In this document: in pieces, positions 25,559 through 34,562 of the stretch
How positions within the stretch are numbered: position 1 is the first letter of the stretch
How the letters are laid out: the number at the start of each line of letters is the position of its first letter
Assembly (NCBI GenBank): GCA_013391845.1
Contig: CP058414.1
Location: 434,001-498,000 of the forward strand
DNA: 64,000 nt
Reading direction: 5' to 3'
From: Pseudoalteromonas shioyasakiensis
GTDB lineage: Bacteria > Pseudomonadota > Gammaproteobacteria > Enterobacterales > Alteromonadaceae
The notes under the pieces: model-generated
The model's database searches: none
What the model saw: only the letters and a program-made list of their open reading frames with translations
What the model was told of the DNA's origin: nothing
Translations under genes and position numbers: made by a program

Positions 25559-26512
25559 ATGTCTAGTCAATTAGAACAACTTAAAGCAGTGACAACCGTT
25601 GTTGCTGACACGGGTGATTTTGAAGCAATCAACGAATATAAACCGCAAGATGCAACAACAAACCCATCACTCATCTTAAACGCGATTCAAATTGAGAAAT
25701 ATCGCCCACTCGCTGCAGAAGCCGTATCATGGGCAAAAGCACAAAGCAGTGACGCAGCTGAAGTTGTAACAAAAGCAGCTGACAAACTAGCGGTATTAAT
25801 TGGCTCTAAATTAATGGAGCAAGTGCCAGGTTTAGTTTCAACAGAAGTTGATGCGCGTTTATCATTTGATACTCAGGCAACCATTGATAAAGCACTTGAG
25901 CTTGTTGCTCTATATAAAGAGCAAGGCATCGACACATCGCGCGTGTTAATTAAAATTGCTTCAACATGGGAAGGTATTCAAGCGGCTAAAGTACTTGAAG
26001 CAAAAGGTATTCGTTGTAACCTAACGCTGGTATTTGCATTTGCTCAAGCACGTGCTTGTGCCGAGGTGGGCGCTTACCTAATTTCACCATTCGTTGGCCG
26101 TATTCTTGATTGGTACAAAGCACAAGATGCAAGCGCTGATTTCGACGGTGCTAACGATCCGGGCGTTAAGTCAGTAACGCATATCTACAACTACTTCAAA
26201 AAGCACGGCTACGACACGATTGTAATGGGCGCGAGCTTCCGTAACATCGGTGAAATCCAACAATTAGCAGGTTGTGACCGTTTAACTATCAGCCCTAAGC
26301 TACTTGCTGAACTAGCTGCAACTGACGCACCATTAACTCAAAAACTATTACCAGCAACAGAAAAAGCAGAAGCGCCAGCAGCAATGACTGAGCAGGCTTT
26401 CCGCTGGGAAATGAATGAAGATGCCATGGCAACTGAAAAACTAAGCCAAGGTATTCGTCAATTCGCAATTGACCAAGAGAAACTAGAGTCAATCTTAAGC
26501 GAATTAGTTTAA
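25559..26512 (+). CDS. tal: Transaldolase
   Basis: 317 aa from ATG 25559, exactly the length of TalB. It transfers dihydroxyacetone units between sedoheptulose 7-phosphate and glyceraldehyde 3-phosphate. The Schiff-base lysine is in [38 protein letters not shown] and [11 protein letters not shown] are family signatures. An in-frame TTG at 25535 is rejected because it lies in the candidate operator. It is divergent from araB, as expected if it processes AraD product together with the transketolase downstream. Confidence 0.96.
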   Translation: MSSQLEQLKAVTTVVADTGDFEAINEYKPQDATTNPSLILNAIQIEKYRPLAAEAVSWAKAQSSDAAEVVTKAADKLAVLIGSKLMEQVPGLVSTEVDARLSFDTQATIDKALELVALYKEQGIDTSRVLIKIASTWEGIQAAKVLEAKGIRCNLTLVFAFAQARACAEVGAYLISPFVGRILDWYKAQDASADFDGANDPGVKSVTHIYNYFKKHGYDTIVMGASFRNIGEIQQLAGCDRLTISPKLLAELAATDAPLTQKLLPATEKAEAPAAMTEQAFRWEMNEDAMATEKLSQGIRQFAIDQEKLESILSELV

Positions 26513-26529
26513 ACAGACGATTTGAATAG

Positions 26530-26565
26530 AAAAAAGCCCGCAAACCTAGGTTTGCGGGCTTTTTT
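26530..26565. terminator. Bidirectional terminator between tal and tkt
   Basis: A long stem GCCCGCAAACC/GGTTTGCGGGC flanked by A and T runs, 17 bases after the transaldolase stop. A second stem CCTGC...GCAGG (26570-26592) stands on the transketolase side. Confidence 0.92.
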
Positions 26566-26632
26566 ATTGCCTGCCTTTTAGTAAAAGCAGGCTTATCGTG
26601 TTGCGATTACGATAATTTTTTCGCCTGTCACA

Positions 26633-28633
26633 TTATTCAGCAAGTAATGCGTTTGCTTTTGCAACTAGGTTTGCCACTGTGAAACCAAAATGCTCAAGCA
26701 ATACGGCACCAGGCGCTGACTCACCAAATGTATCCATGCCTAGTACATCACCATCTTGGCCAACATACTTAAACCAGAAGTCACGGTGCGCAGCTTCAAC
26801 AGCAATCTTTGGTGTACCAGTTGGTAGCACGCTTTGACGGTATGCTTTGTCTTGGCTGTCAAACTGATTCGTTGATGGCATAGATACCACGCGAACTTGC
26901 TTGCCTTGTGCTGTTAATTCAGCAGCGGCATTCACAGCTAGTTCAACCTCAGAACCCGTTGCAATAAGAATAAGCTCTGCAGCTTGTTCGCTATCAACAA
27001 GTACATAACCCCCTTTTGCAATGTCAGCAACTTGCTGTGCATCACGAGCCATTGCTTTTGTACCCTGACGGCTGAAGATCAGTGAACTTGGGCCGGTTTC
27101 TTTTAATAACGCTTGGCGCCAAGCTACCGCTGTTTCAGTTTCATCACATGGACGCCATGCAGTCATATTTGGTGTCATGCGAAGGTTAGCGATTTGCTCG
27201 ATTGGTTGGTGAGTTGGACCATCTTCACCTTGACCGATTGAGTCATGGGTATACACAAAAATGCTCTGTGCTTTCATTAATGCTGCCATGCGTACTGCAT
27301 TACGTGCGTATTCCATAAACATTAAGAAGGTTGCGCCAAATGGGATAAAGCCACCATGTAATGCAATACCATTCATGATTGCGCTCATACCAAACTCACG
27401 TACGCCATAGAATACGTAGTTACCATCAGCTGCATCTTGTAAGCCTTTTGCTTCTGGCCATAAGGTCAAGTTAGAACCTGCAAGGTCAGCAGAGCCACCC
27501 ATTAGTTCAGGAAGCTGGTTAGCAAAGAAAGTGATCGCATTTTGTGATGCTTTACGTGTCGCAATGTTTTGCATGTCAGCTTGGCATTTAGCAATGTACT
27601 CATCAGCTAATTCAGCAAAGTTAGCTGGTAATGCTTTTTCCAAGACACGACGAGTATATTCTTTTGCAAGTTCAGGATGTGCTTTGCTATAAGCTGCAAA
27701 CTTTTGCTGCCATGCACCTTCAAGCTCTTGTCCTTTCGCTTGATTATTCCACTCGTTATAAACCTCTTGTGGAACTTCAAATGCTGGGTGTGGCCAGTTT
27801 AGCTGTTCACGTACTGCGGCAATTTCGTCGTGACCAAGTGGTGCGCCGTGACAGTCGTGGCTACCTGATTTATTTGGCGAGCCAAAACCTATCACTGTTT
27901 TACAACAGATTAGTGTTGGTTGCGTGGTGTTGCTTTGTGCCGCTTCGATTGCACCAGCAATCGCATGCATATCGTGACCATCAACATCACGAATAACTTG
28001 CCAACCGTAAGATTCAAAACGTGCAGGTGTATCGTCAGTGAACCAACCTTCTACTTCACCATCGATAGAGATGCCATTGTCATCCCAGAATGCGATTAGC
28101 TTGCCAAGACCTAATGTACCTGCCAGCGAACATGCTTCGTGCGAGATACCTTCCATTAAACAACCATCACCCATAAAGCAGTAAGTGAAGTGATCAACAA
28201 TATCAAACTGTGGCTTATTAAATTGCGCTGCTAAGGTTTTTTCAGCGATGGCCATACCAACCGCGTTAGCAATACCTGAACCTAATGGACCTGTAGTTGT
28301 CTCAACACCTGGTGTGTAACCATATTCTGGGTGACCCGGTGTTTTAGAATGAAGCTGACGGAATTGCTTAATATCTTCGATGCTTACGTCGTAACCGCTT
28401 AGGTGTAACAATGCATATTGAAGCATTGAACCATGGCCATTTGATAACACAAAGCGGTCACGGTTAGACCAATCTGGATTTAGTGGATTATGACGGTGAA
28501 AGTTTTGCCACAATACAGCTGCAATATCAGCCATACCCATAGGCGCACCTGGGTGGCCAGAGTTAGCTTGTTGAACGGCATCGACAGCAAGTATGCGAAT
28601 AGCATTTGCAGATTGAGAACTAGGCAGAGTCAT
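26633..28633 (-). CDS. tkt: Transketolase
   Basis: 666 aa, full length. It transfers two-carbon units from xylulose 5-phosphate with thiamine diphosphate. Seen: the N-terminal [44 protein letters not shown], the thiamine-binding [32 protein letters not shown] loop, and the pyrimidine domain with [30 protein letters not shown] lies 8 bases upstream. It converges with the transaldolase gene; the pair completes entry of arabinose carbon into the pentose phosphate pathway. It may be a locus-specific second copy, which only the whole genome can show. Confidence 0.96.
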   Translation of the reverse strand: MTLPSSQSANAIRILAVDAVQQANSGHPGAPMGMADIAAVLWQNFHRHNPLNPDWSNRDRFVLSNGHGSMLQYALLHLSGYDVSIEDIKQFRQLHSKTPGHPEYGYTPGVETTTGPLGSGIANAVGMAIAEKTLAAQFNKPQFDIVDHFTYCFMGDGCLMEGISHEACSLAGTLGLGKLIAFWDDNGISIDGEVEGWFTDDTPARFESYGWQVIRDVDGHDMHAIAGAIEAAQSNTTQPTLICCKTVIGFGSPNKSGSHDCHGAPLGHDEIAAVREQLNWPHPAFEVPQEVYNEWNNQAKGQELEGAWQQKFAAYSKAHPELAKEYTRRVLEKALPANFAELADEYIAKCQADMQNIATRKASQNAITFFANQLPELMGGSADLAGSNLTLWPEAKGLQDAADGNYVFYGVREFGMSAIMNGIALHGGFIPFGATFLMFMEYARNAVRMAALMKAQSIFVYTHDSIGQGEDGPTHQPIEQIANLRMTPNMTAWRPCDETETAVAWRQALLKETGPSSLIFSRQGTKAMARDAQQVADIAKGGYVLVDSEQAAELILIATGSEVELAVNAAAELTAQGKQVRVVSMPSTNQFDSQDKAYRQSVLPTGTPKIAVEAAHRDFWFKYVGQDGDVLGMDTFGESAPGAVLLEHFGFTVANLVAKANALLAE

Positions 28634-28751
28634 CTAATTAGCTTCCTGTTAATATTATAATATAATTAATATCGCAAAAACTCACCCAAATAGCAACTTA
28701 ATAAACCGCCAGCCCCCGTACTAGGAGAGCTAGCTGTCTATTTATTGTTAG

Positions 28752-29897
28752 TTATAAATACTTTAACCAAGGCTTATTAGCCTTACGTTTATATTCACTA
28801 AACTTCTTGGTTGGCCAATAAAGCCCTATTGCCAACAGTAAAGTAATAAACCAAATACCGGATATATCACTTACTCCCAAATACTGTCCTTGATTTGCAC
28901 CCCATATCAACATACCAATTTGATACATAATTAAAAGCACATAGAGGTGTAAAATATAAAAGAACATAGGCACAGATCCATATACACGTAGTGCATTGGT
29001 AAAGCGATTAAGCGGCCTTTCAAAGAACCATAAACCAACAAACATGCCTGCTAAAGTGATAAGCAAGAAGCTTAGTGATGGAGGGTACTTAGTCACGTTA
29101 AACACCGACATCATAGTTTCGGTTGCGGTGCTAAACGTTTGCCAAGGCAGGGTTTCACCATAAATATTAAAACCACGCAGCACAGTAAATAATCCCACAC
29201 ATAACAGCGCTAACAACAGCAATGCTCGTTTACGCGAATCCGCCGATTGAGTGTGCGCATATAAAGGACCTGCACAGTAACCCAGTAAGATCACGCCAAT
29301 CCAAGGCAGCACTGGGTAGCTAATTTTTACGTCGATTAAACCACCTTGTGATAGATAGCCTCGGTCATGCAAAATCGTCCATAGCGAATATCCAAACTCA
29401 TCAGGAGTAAAGCTAATTGGGGTCAGTAAGTTATGACCAAATACAATAACTAAGCCAAGTACCAGCAATAGATTACGTGGCAGCTTAATCAATAATGCTA
29501 ACACCAGCATACAAAGGCCAATCGCCCACATCACTTGTAGCCAAATGGTGTGGTAGTAACCCATCCACGAAAAACAAATGAGGGTTACTTCTAGCGCGAT
29601 TAAAAATAGCCCTCGCTTTATTAAAAAACTTCGTGCAGAGCGCGCTACACCACTTGCTGGGTGACTATAAAGCCACGCCGATAAACCGGTTAAAAAGATA
29701 AAGGTCGGCGCACAAAAGTGTGCAGCAAAGCGACTCCAAAAAAGCCCCGGCGATGTCGTATCAACCACCATAGGGTCAGCCACCTGCATGTGCAAGAAAA
29801 AGCGCTCTCGCACATGATCAAGTAACATCAGCAAAATAACGACACCACGCATGATGTCGATACTGTGAATACGGCTTTTAACGTGCTCAGAAGTCAT
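28752..29897 (-). CDS. DUF1624-type polytopic membrane protein
   Basis: 381 aa with about ten hydrophobic helices. The N-terminal RIHSIDIMRGVVILLMLLDHVRERFF and the FCAPTFIFLTGLSAWLY segment are typical of DUF1624 proteins related to heparan-alpha-glucosaminide acetyltransferase and the acyltransferase-3 group. They imply transfer of an acyl group across the inner membrane, but the substrate is unknown. Its ATG lies 11 bases inside the end of the siderophore-type receptor gene, so the two are probably translated together and may serve the same compound. Confidence 0.72.
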   Translation of the reverse strand: MTSEHVKSRIHSIDIMRGVVILLMLLDHVRERFFLHMQVADPMVVDTTSPGLFWSRFAAHFCAPTFIFLTGLSAWLYSHPASGVARSARSFLIKRGLFLIALEVTLICFSWMGYYHTIWLQVMWAIGLCMLVLALLIKLPRNLLLVLGLVIVFGHNLLTPISFTPDEFGYSLWTILHDRGYLSQGGLIDVKISYPVLPWIGVILLGYCAGPLYAHTQSADSRKRALLLLALLCVGLFTVLRGFNIYGETLPWQTFSTATETMMSVFNVTKYPPSLSFLLITLAGMFVGLWFFERPLNRFTNALRVYGSVPMFFYILHLYVLLIMYQIGMLIWGANQGQYLGVSDISGIWFITLLLAIGLYWPTKKFSEYKRKANKPWLKYL

Positions 29898-31971
29898 AAC
29901 TCACGCCAAGTTTAAATTGCGTAGGAGCACCCGGGTAGGCCCACAATGCATTGTATGAGCTTGCGATGTACTCTTCATCAAACACATTATCAACATTTAA
30001 TGATACCGTTGTACGTTCAGTCGCTCGCCATTTAGCAAATAAACCAACGGTTTGATAGCTCGGCAGACGAAAAGTCAAATCAGCAGGGTCGCCTAAACGG
30101 TCAGACACATATTGGTAATGACCACCAATCTTTATTTCTTGTGCAAATACACTTAAGTCATGGTTTAAACCAATTGAAAGGTTATTTTTTGGTACGTTAA
30201 CAAGTGGGCTGCCTTTCGGAATTGGTACTAACCAGTCAACATTTAAACTGTCTGTTGCTGTCTCGGCATCTACATAGGCATAAGACAGGTTGTACTCGGT
30301 ATTGTCACCCAATGAACCCGTTAAATCTAACTCAAAACCTGTACTATTTGCTTTACCTACTGGCGTTGAATAACCCACATTGACTGGGTCTGCCACCAGC
30401 ATATTGCTCTTGCTTGCATCAAAGTAAGCAAGCGTGCCGCTGATATTGGCATAGCTAAATTTAACACCGACTTCAAACGAGTCGCTTTCTTCAAAACCGA
30501 ATGGCTTACCTTCTGCGTCGGTGCCGCTAAGTGGTAAAAAGCCTTCTGAGTAGCTTGAGTAAAAGTTAATATCGTCATTAAGAGCGTAAACCACACCCAA
30601 ACGTGGGCTAATGCGATTTTCTTTACTGTTAGAAGCAACACCTGACTTAGTTTCAAAGATGTCTTGCTCAATTTCATCAAAACGCAGACCTAGCATCACT
30701 TTTAGGTTATCGGTTAAATCAAGCTGGTCTTGCAAATAGATACCATAAGCATTTTGCTCTTCTTTATTCTCGTATTGCATGCCCATTTCAGGGCCTTTGC
30801 CAGTGCTGTAATCTGGCTCATAGATATCAATAGTGTAGGTACCATTACCACCACGATAGCGATATAACCCCGTGCGTAATTCATAATCATACGCATCAGC
30901 ACCAACGAGTACATGGTTCGTAATACCTGCAAAATCAAAATGACCACTTAATTCAAAGCGTACAGAGGTATCTTCAGACTCATAATCACGGTAACGATGT
31001 TGACGAGTTAACGTTCTACCATCATCAAACAAAGATTGGCGAGATGGCGATAGTTCAGCATCAGATGATTCTCCTGTCAGGGTTGCTGAACGATAGTTAG
31101 CCCCTGCTAGTAATGACCACTGACTATTAAAATCATAATTATAATTAATCTGATGGCCTCTAGAGTGAACTTTAGTTGGCGCATCAATTGGGTTACCTAA
31201 AAAGCGTGACTCAGGAACGGTATCAAAATCATCATTAAGTACCACAATACCGCGATCATACATTTGCTGTTGGTCAACATATTCAAATTCATAAGTAAGC
31301 GATGACTTGTCGTTAATCTGGTAATAAAGAGAAGGCGTAATGACGAATTTGTCGTGATGTACATAGTCTCTAAAGCTGTCGCTATCTTGCCATGCACCGT
31401 TGATTCTAAATGCTAAATCATCGGTCAGACCATTGGTGTAATCACCTTGAATACGCTTGTGGTCATCACTGCCAAATTCGGCTTGAAGTTGGCCTTGCTG
31501 ATAAAACTGCGGTTTTTTAGTGATGATGTTAATTGTACCACCCGGCTCTGAGCGACCATAGAGTGCTGAGCCCGGCCCTTTTAACACTTCAATATATTCA
31601 ATGTTTGATACATCACGCGGACCTGCAAAACCGCGACCACCACTAAAGCCGTTAACTAAATAGCCAGATGGCATATTTTCGTTACCCGACAAGCCACGAA
31701 TAGAGTAGCTGTCCCATAACGCACCGCCATTATTTTTACGACTAATACTGGCAGAAAAATCGAGTGCATCGCGAAACTTAGTGATACCGTTATCAGTCAT
31801 CATGTCTTTACTTAATGTGGTGATCGATTGCGGTAAATCTTTTGTTGGAATATCACCACGAAACGCTTGTTTATGCTCGATAGTGATCGTTTCCATATCG
31901 CTGTTATCAGCTGCATGTGTATTTGCTGCAAATGCCGCAGCTAAGGCTAAACTAAGAGTTGAGTACTTCAT
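29887..31971 (-). CDS. TonB-dependent siderophore-type receptor
   Basis: 694 aa with a signal peptide (MKYSTLSLALAAAFAANTHAAD). The plug has a TonB box-like METITIEH, DLPQSITTLSKDMM, SYSIRGLSGNENMPSGYLVNG, YIEVLKGPGSALYGRSEPGGTINIITKKP. The barrel ends in FKLGVSYDF. This is the FhuA/FpvA-type ferric siderophore receptor family. I could not find a convincing Fur box in the 181 bases to the divergent gene. It overlaps the DUF1624 gene by 11 bases. Confidence 0.85.
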   Translation of the reverse strand: MKYSTLSLALAAAFAANTHAADNSDMETITIEHKQAFRGDIPTKDLPQSITTLSKDMMTDNGITKFRDALDFSASISRKNNGGALWDSYSIRGLSGNENMPSGYLVNGFSGGRGFAGPRDVSNIEYIEVLKGPGSALYGRSEPGGTINIITKKPQFYQQGQLQAEFGSDDHKRIQGDYTNGLTDDLAFRINGAWQDSDSFRDYVHHDKFVITPSLYYQINDKSSLTYEFEYVDQQQMYDRGIVVLNDDFDTVPESRFLGNPIDAPTKVHSRGHQINYNYDFNSQWSLLAGANYRSATLTGESSDAELSPSRQSLFDDGRTLTRQHRYRDYESEDTSVRFELSGHFDFAGITNHVLVGADAYDYELRTGLYRYRGGNGTYTIDIYEPDYSTGKGPEMGMQYENKEEQNAYGIYLQDQLDLTDNLKVMLGLRFDEIEQDIFETKSGVASNSKENRISPRLGVVYALNDDINFYSSYSEGFLPLSGTDAEGKPFGFEESDSFEVGVKFSYANISGTLAYFDASKSNMLVADPVNVGYSTPVGKANSTGFELDLTGSLGDNTEYNLSYAYVDAETATDSLNVDWLVPIPKGSPLVNVPKNNLSIGLNHDLSVFAQEIKIGGHYQYVSDRLGDPADLTFRLPSYQTVGLFAKWRATERTTVSLNVDNVFDEEYIASSYNALWAYPGAPTQFKLGVSYDF

Positions 31972-32152
31972 AAGGTCTAATTGTAGAGATTAAGGGAAAA
32001 CGTTTTGTTATAAAATAACACAAACAACCAAGCTGATATAGTATAACAAATCATTTAGTACCGAATTTTTACTATCTTTTTATTGTTTACATAATACAAG
32101 TTCATCATTAGTATTAATAAATGACCAAAAAACAAACAAGTTAAGGAAAACT

Positions 32153-32617
32153 ATGTATAAATCACTTTTAGCATTAACGCTTACATGCGCATCAATCAGC
32201 TCATTCGCAAACCCTGACTTATCACGTAAATTTCCATTTGTTGATATTCAAGCACAGGTACTCGATACCACTACGGATAAGCCTAGCTGGCAACGACTCC
32301 CACCAATGTCTCATGTACAATACCCGACAGGGCTGTTGAATCGACAAGGCAGTGGCTGCGCAATTGTCAACTTTCAGGTAACACCACAAGGCGATGTGAA
32401 AAATCTAAATATAGAAAATTCAGCACCTAAGCGCTTTAGTAAAGATGTTAGAAAGGCAGCAAGACAAATAGTGAGAGACTGGCATTGGCCAGAGCGTAAG
32501 GGCGAACAAGTGATTGAGTTAACCATGCGTTTTGACTACTGCTTAACACACGACTTCGACAAAAAGAGTGAAGCCGTTGCCATGTGCGTCGAACATTCAG
32601 AACAAGCCTGCGAGTAA
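32153..32617 (+). CDS. Small exported TonB C-terminal-domain protein
   Basis: 154 aa with a signal peptide (MYKSLLALTLTCASISSFA). Residues about 55-125 match a TonB C-terminal domain: VQYPTGLLNRQGSGCAIVNFQV, TPQGDVKNLNIENSAPKRFSKDVRKAARQIVRDWHWPE. There is no proline-rich spacer or membrane anchor, so it cannot be a normal energy transducer; a soluble periplasmic accessory role is more likely. Four cysteines (in GCAIV, YCLTH, MCVEH, ACE) could form disulfides. It is divergent from the siderophore-type receptor. AAGGAA lies before the ATG. Confidence 0.68.
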   Translation: MYKSLLALTLTCASISSFANPDLSRKFPFVDIQAQVLDTTTDKPSWQRLPPMSHVQYPTGLLNRQGSGCAIVNFQVTPQGDVKNLNIENSAPKRFSKDVRKAARQIVRDWHWPERKGEQVIELTMRFDYCLTHDFDKKSEAVAMCVEHSEQACE

Positions 32618-32702
32618 ACAATAAATTTGCCATGCAGATACTTGAGCCAATGCCAGCTATTGCCTACAATGGCGCACAATTTATTCAATGCAGATCGCAA
32701 CT

Positions 32703-32948
32703 ATGACTGATACACAAAAACCAGAATTACCAAACCAACTTTCTATCAACCCACGTAGTAAATTTTATGTGGAAGAAGTTTTCGAACATGAAATTGGTGT
32801 AAAACTTAACGGCAAAGAGCGTTTTGACGTTGAAGAATATAATATCAGCGAAGGCTGGATCAAAGTCGCTTCTCCAAAAGCGCTTGATCGCCGTGGCCAA
32901 CCTTTACTATTAAAAGTAAAAGGGTCTGTAGAAGTCTTCTACAAGTAA
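32703..32948 (+). CDS. DUF3297 family protein
   Basis: 81 aa from ATG 32703; an ATG five codons earlier (32688) is possible. The sequence MTDTQKPELPNQLSINPRSKFY, VGVKLNGKERFDVEEYN-like core and the final VEVFYK match DUF3297, a short conserved proteobacterial family without a known reaction. No signal or membrane segment. Single gene, no clear partner. Confidence 0.75.
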   Translation: MTDTQKPELPNQLSINPRSKFYVEEVFEHEIGVKLNGKERFDVEEYNISEGWIKVASPKALDRRGQPLLLKVKGSVEVFYK

Positions 32949-33008
32949 TTCAGTTATTACTGAATGAGCTTGTTGGCCAATCAATGCTTGGCCAACAAGT
33001 TTATATCT

Positions 33009-33410
33009 CTACGAACTAAGGCACTCATTCCCTCGTTTTTTTCCGCACAAGCGAAAGTTAAACCAATGCCCAATGACGACAAATAGCGAGCCCAATAAAG
33101 TAAGTATTTTTTCTCCCGCCTCACCAATAATATTTTCGCCAAGCAGCACTGCCGCAGACAACAACACCAGCCCTGCACCGCCTAGCATCAATAATCGGTA
33201 ACGCTTATGTTTTTTACAGCCTAAAAACAGTGCTAATAAGCTACTTGGCAGTACCGCAACCAACATCCAAAAATGAAACTGTTCGTTACCTAAACCCAAT
33301 GCTGCAGCACTTGGTAATAAAACCAATAACACAGGCACAGCTAAGCAGTGAATAGCACACATAGCTGATAACCCTATGGCAAATTTGTCCATCTTTTCTT
33401 GTAATTTCAC
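33009..33410 (-). CDS. MerC-like small membrane protein in the zinc operon
   Basis: 133 aa, GTG start at 33410 supported by AGGAA seven bases upstream; the ATG at residue 7 has no such site. Four hydrophobic helices. The first contains MCAIHCLAVPVLL, a Cys-x4-Cys with an adjacent His as in MerC-domain proteins; a second pair, CKKHKR and LCGKKRGNEC, lies in the loops. MerC proteins move mercuric ions, but here the gene follows a Zur-like regulator and zrgA by 45 bases. A role in zinc transport or sensing is the likelier guess. Confidence 0.7.
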   Translation of the reverse strand: MKLQEKMDKFAIGLSAMCAIHCLAVPVLLVLLPSAAALGLGNEQFHFWMLVAVLPSSLLALFLGCKKHKRYRLLMLGGAGLVLLSAAVLLGENIIGEAGEKILTLLGSLFVVIGHWFNFRLCGKKRGNECLSS

Positions 33411-33455
33411 TGAATAATTCCTATAAAATTGAACACATGAATTATTAAAAACGCG

Positions 33456-33923
33456 TCAAGCAATTTTTGCTTGGCACTCATTGCATACACCCATCATTTC
33501 AAATTGCTTTGTTTGTGAGGTAAAACCTGCATCATCAAAATGAGGGAAAAGCTTTGCAACATCACTCTGTGAAACCGCTAAAGTCTCTACTTTTTGGCAA
33601 TGACGGCAAATCAAAAACAAAGAAATCTCACGCTTAAAAACCTCACTGTCGGTACCGTAAGCGATATATTTGTTAGCACTATTAAGCCTGCGAACAAGGT
33701 TTACCGATTCTAAAAAGCTCAAGATTCGATAAACAGACATGACAGATACACTCGAGCTTGTGCGCAGCTTATAACAACTGGCCAACTCGTAGGCCGATAG
33801 CGGTACGTCTGTGGTTAGTAATATTTGCAGTATTTGCTTGCGCTGAATGGTGAATTTTCGGCCATGTTCAAGGCAAACCTGCTTTGCTTTATTAAGTGTG
33901 CTGGTTAATCGCTGTTTATTCAT
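33456..33923 (-). CDS. zur: Fur-family zinc regulator (Zur-like)
   Basis: 155 aa from ATG 33923. The N-terminal winged helix reads FTIQRKQILQILLTTDVPLSAYELA...SVMSVYRILSFLESVNLVRRL; the C-terminal half has the two structural zinc pairs CRHCQ and CNECQ. With zinc bound it should repress uptake genes. The start overlaps the zrgA stop (ATGA). Zur rather than Fur is inferred from its company (zrgA, znuD, AztD-like gene) and from the TTATAAC palindromes in the adjacent divergent promoter. Confidence 0.82.
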   Translation of the reverse strand: MNKQRLTSTLNKAKQVCLEHGRKFTIQRKQILQILLTTDVPLSAYELASCYKLRTSSSVSVMSVYRILSFLESVNLVRRLNSANKYIAYGTDSEVFKREISLFLICRHCQKVETLAVSQSDVAKLFPHFDDAGFTSQTKQFEMMGVCNECQAKIA

Positions 33924-34423
33924 AGCGGCCACTCAATATAAGGTTTTGTTGCTGTAAGCTCGGCTATCCCTTGCGCTTGCTCTGTAATCCACTGCGCTTC
34001 TATAACAGATATCGCTTCAGCCCATGCAAACAAAGTAACAGTGACTTTAGAGACCGGTTTATCACAACTAAACGAGTATTCAACTTCAAGGTCTTGATGT
34101 GAATGATGAGAGTGATGCTCAAATGGGTTTTCAAAATTTGCATGAATAAGCTTACATTCGCCGTTAAATGTCACTAACTGCTCTGAATTTGCTAACTGGG
34201 CTAATGTTTGTTTGATAATTTGCTTTTGCTCAGCGGTTTCAGGCTGATGCTCAAAGCCAAAAATATCTCCAGCCGGCAAAATTAACTTAACTTGCCACTT
34301 ACCTTGGTCATGAACCACAAAAAGCACTCCCTCACCATGTGAATGATGATGGTGTTGATGCCCTTGAGCTGAAAAAATACATCCAACCATCAAGCATATC
34401 ACTACCAATTTTGCTGCTTTCAT
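33920..34423 (-). CDS. zrgA: ZrgA-like zinc-binding periplasmic protein (DUF2796)
   Basis: 167 aa from ATG 34423 (GTG codons a few residues earlier are possible). Signal peptide (VVICLMVGCIFSAQG), then a histidine cluster HQHHHHSHGEG and a second one, EHHSHHSHQD, typical of the Vibrio ZrgA/DUF2796 family that helps zinc uptake. One disulfide is possible (CKLIH with FSCDK). It is the first gene of the zrgA-zur-merC-like operon, divergent from znuD. Confidence 0.8.
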   Translation of the reverse strand: MKAAKLVVICLMVGCIFSAQGHQHHHHSHGEGVLFVVHDQGKWQVKLILPAGDIFGFEHQPETAEQKQIIKQTLAQLANSEQLVTFNGECKLIHANFENPFEHHSHHSHQDLEVEYSFSCDKPVSKVTVTLFAWAEAISVIEAQWITEQAQGIAELTATKPYIEWPL

Positions 34424-34501
34424 AACCACAATCACTCCATTTACCTCTCTTTAAGCATACTGTTACAAAAAAGAATAAAACTCATTCGTCGATTCATACT
34501 T

Positions 34502-34514
34502 GATACATTATAAC
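34502..34514. promoter_or_regulatory. Zur-box-like site 1
   Basis: GATACATTATAAC, 28 bases from the better copy, in the divergent zrgA/znuD promoter. The GTTATAAC-type core is the known centre of gammaproteobacterial Zur sites. Confidence 0.6.
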
Positions 34515-34529
34515 AATTAAAGCACAATT

Positions 34530-34546
34530 GATACGTTATAACATAC
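34530..34546. promoter_or_regulatory. Zur-box-like site 2
   Basis: GATACGTTATAACATAC, a near-palindrome around GTTATAAC, 17 bases before the ATG of the znuD gene and about 107 bases from zrgA. It would block both promoters when Zur is zinc-loaded. Confidence 0.68.
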
Positions 34547-34562
34547 CAAAGAGTGATGCATA

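Noticed and set aside
31972..32152. Fur box before the siderophore-type receptor
   Set aside because: The AT-rich stretch contains only fragments such as AACAAATCATTT; no 19-base GATAATGATAATCATTATC-like site could be aligned.
33009..33410. Mercury resistance operon
   Set aside because: No merR, merT, merP or merA is present and the gene is in the zinc operon, so the MerC-like similarity is taken as fold only.
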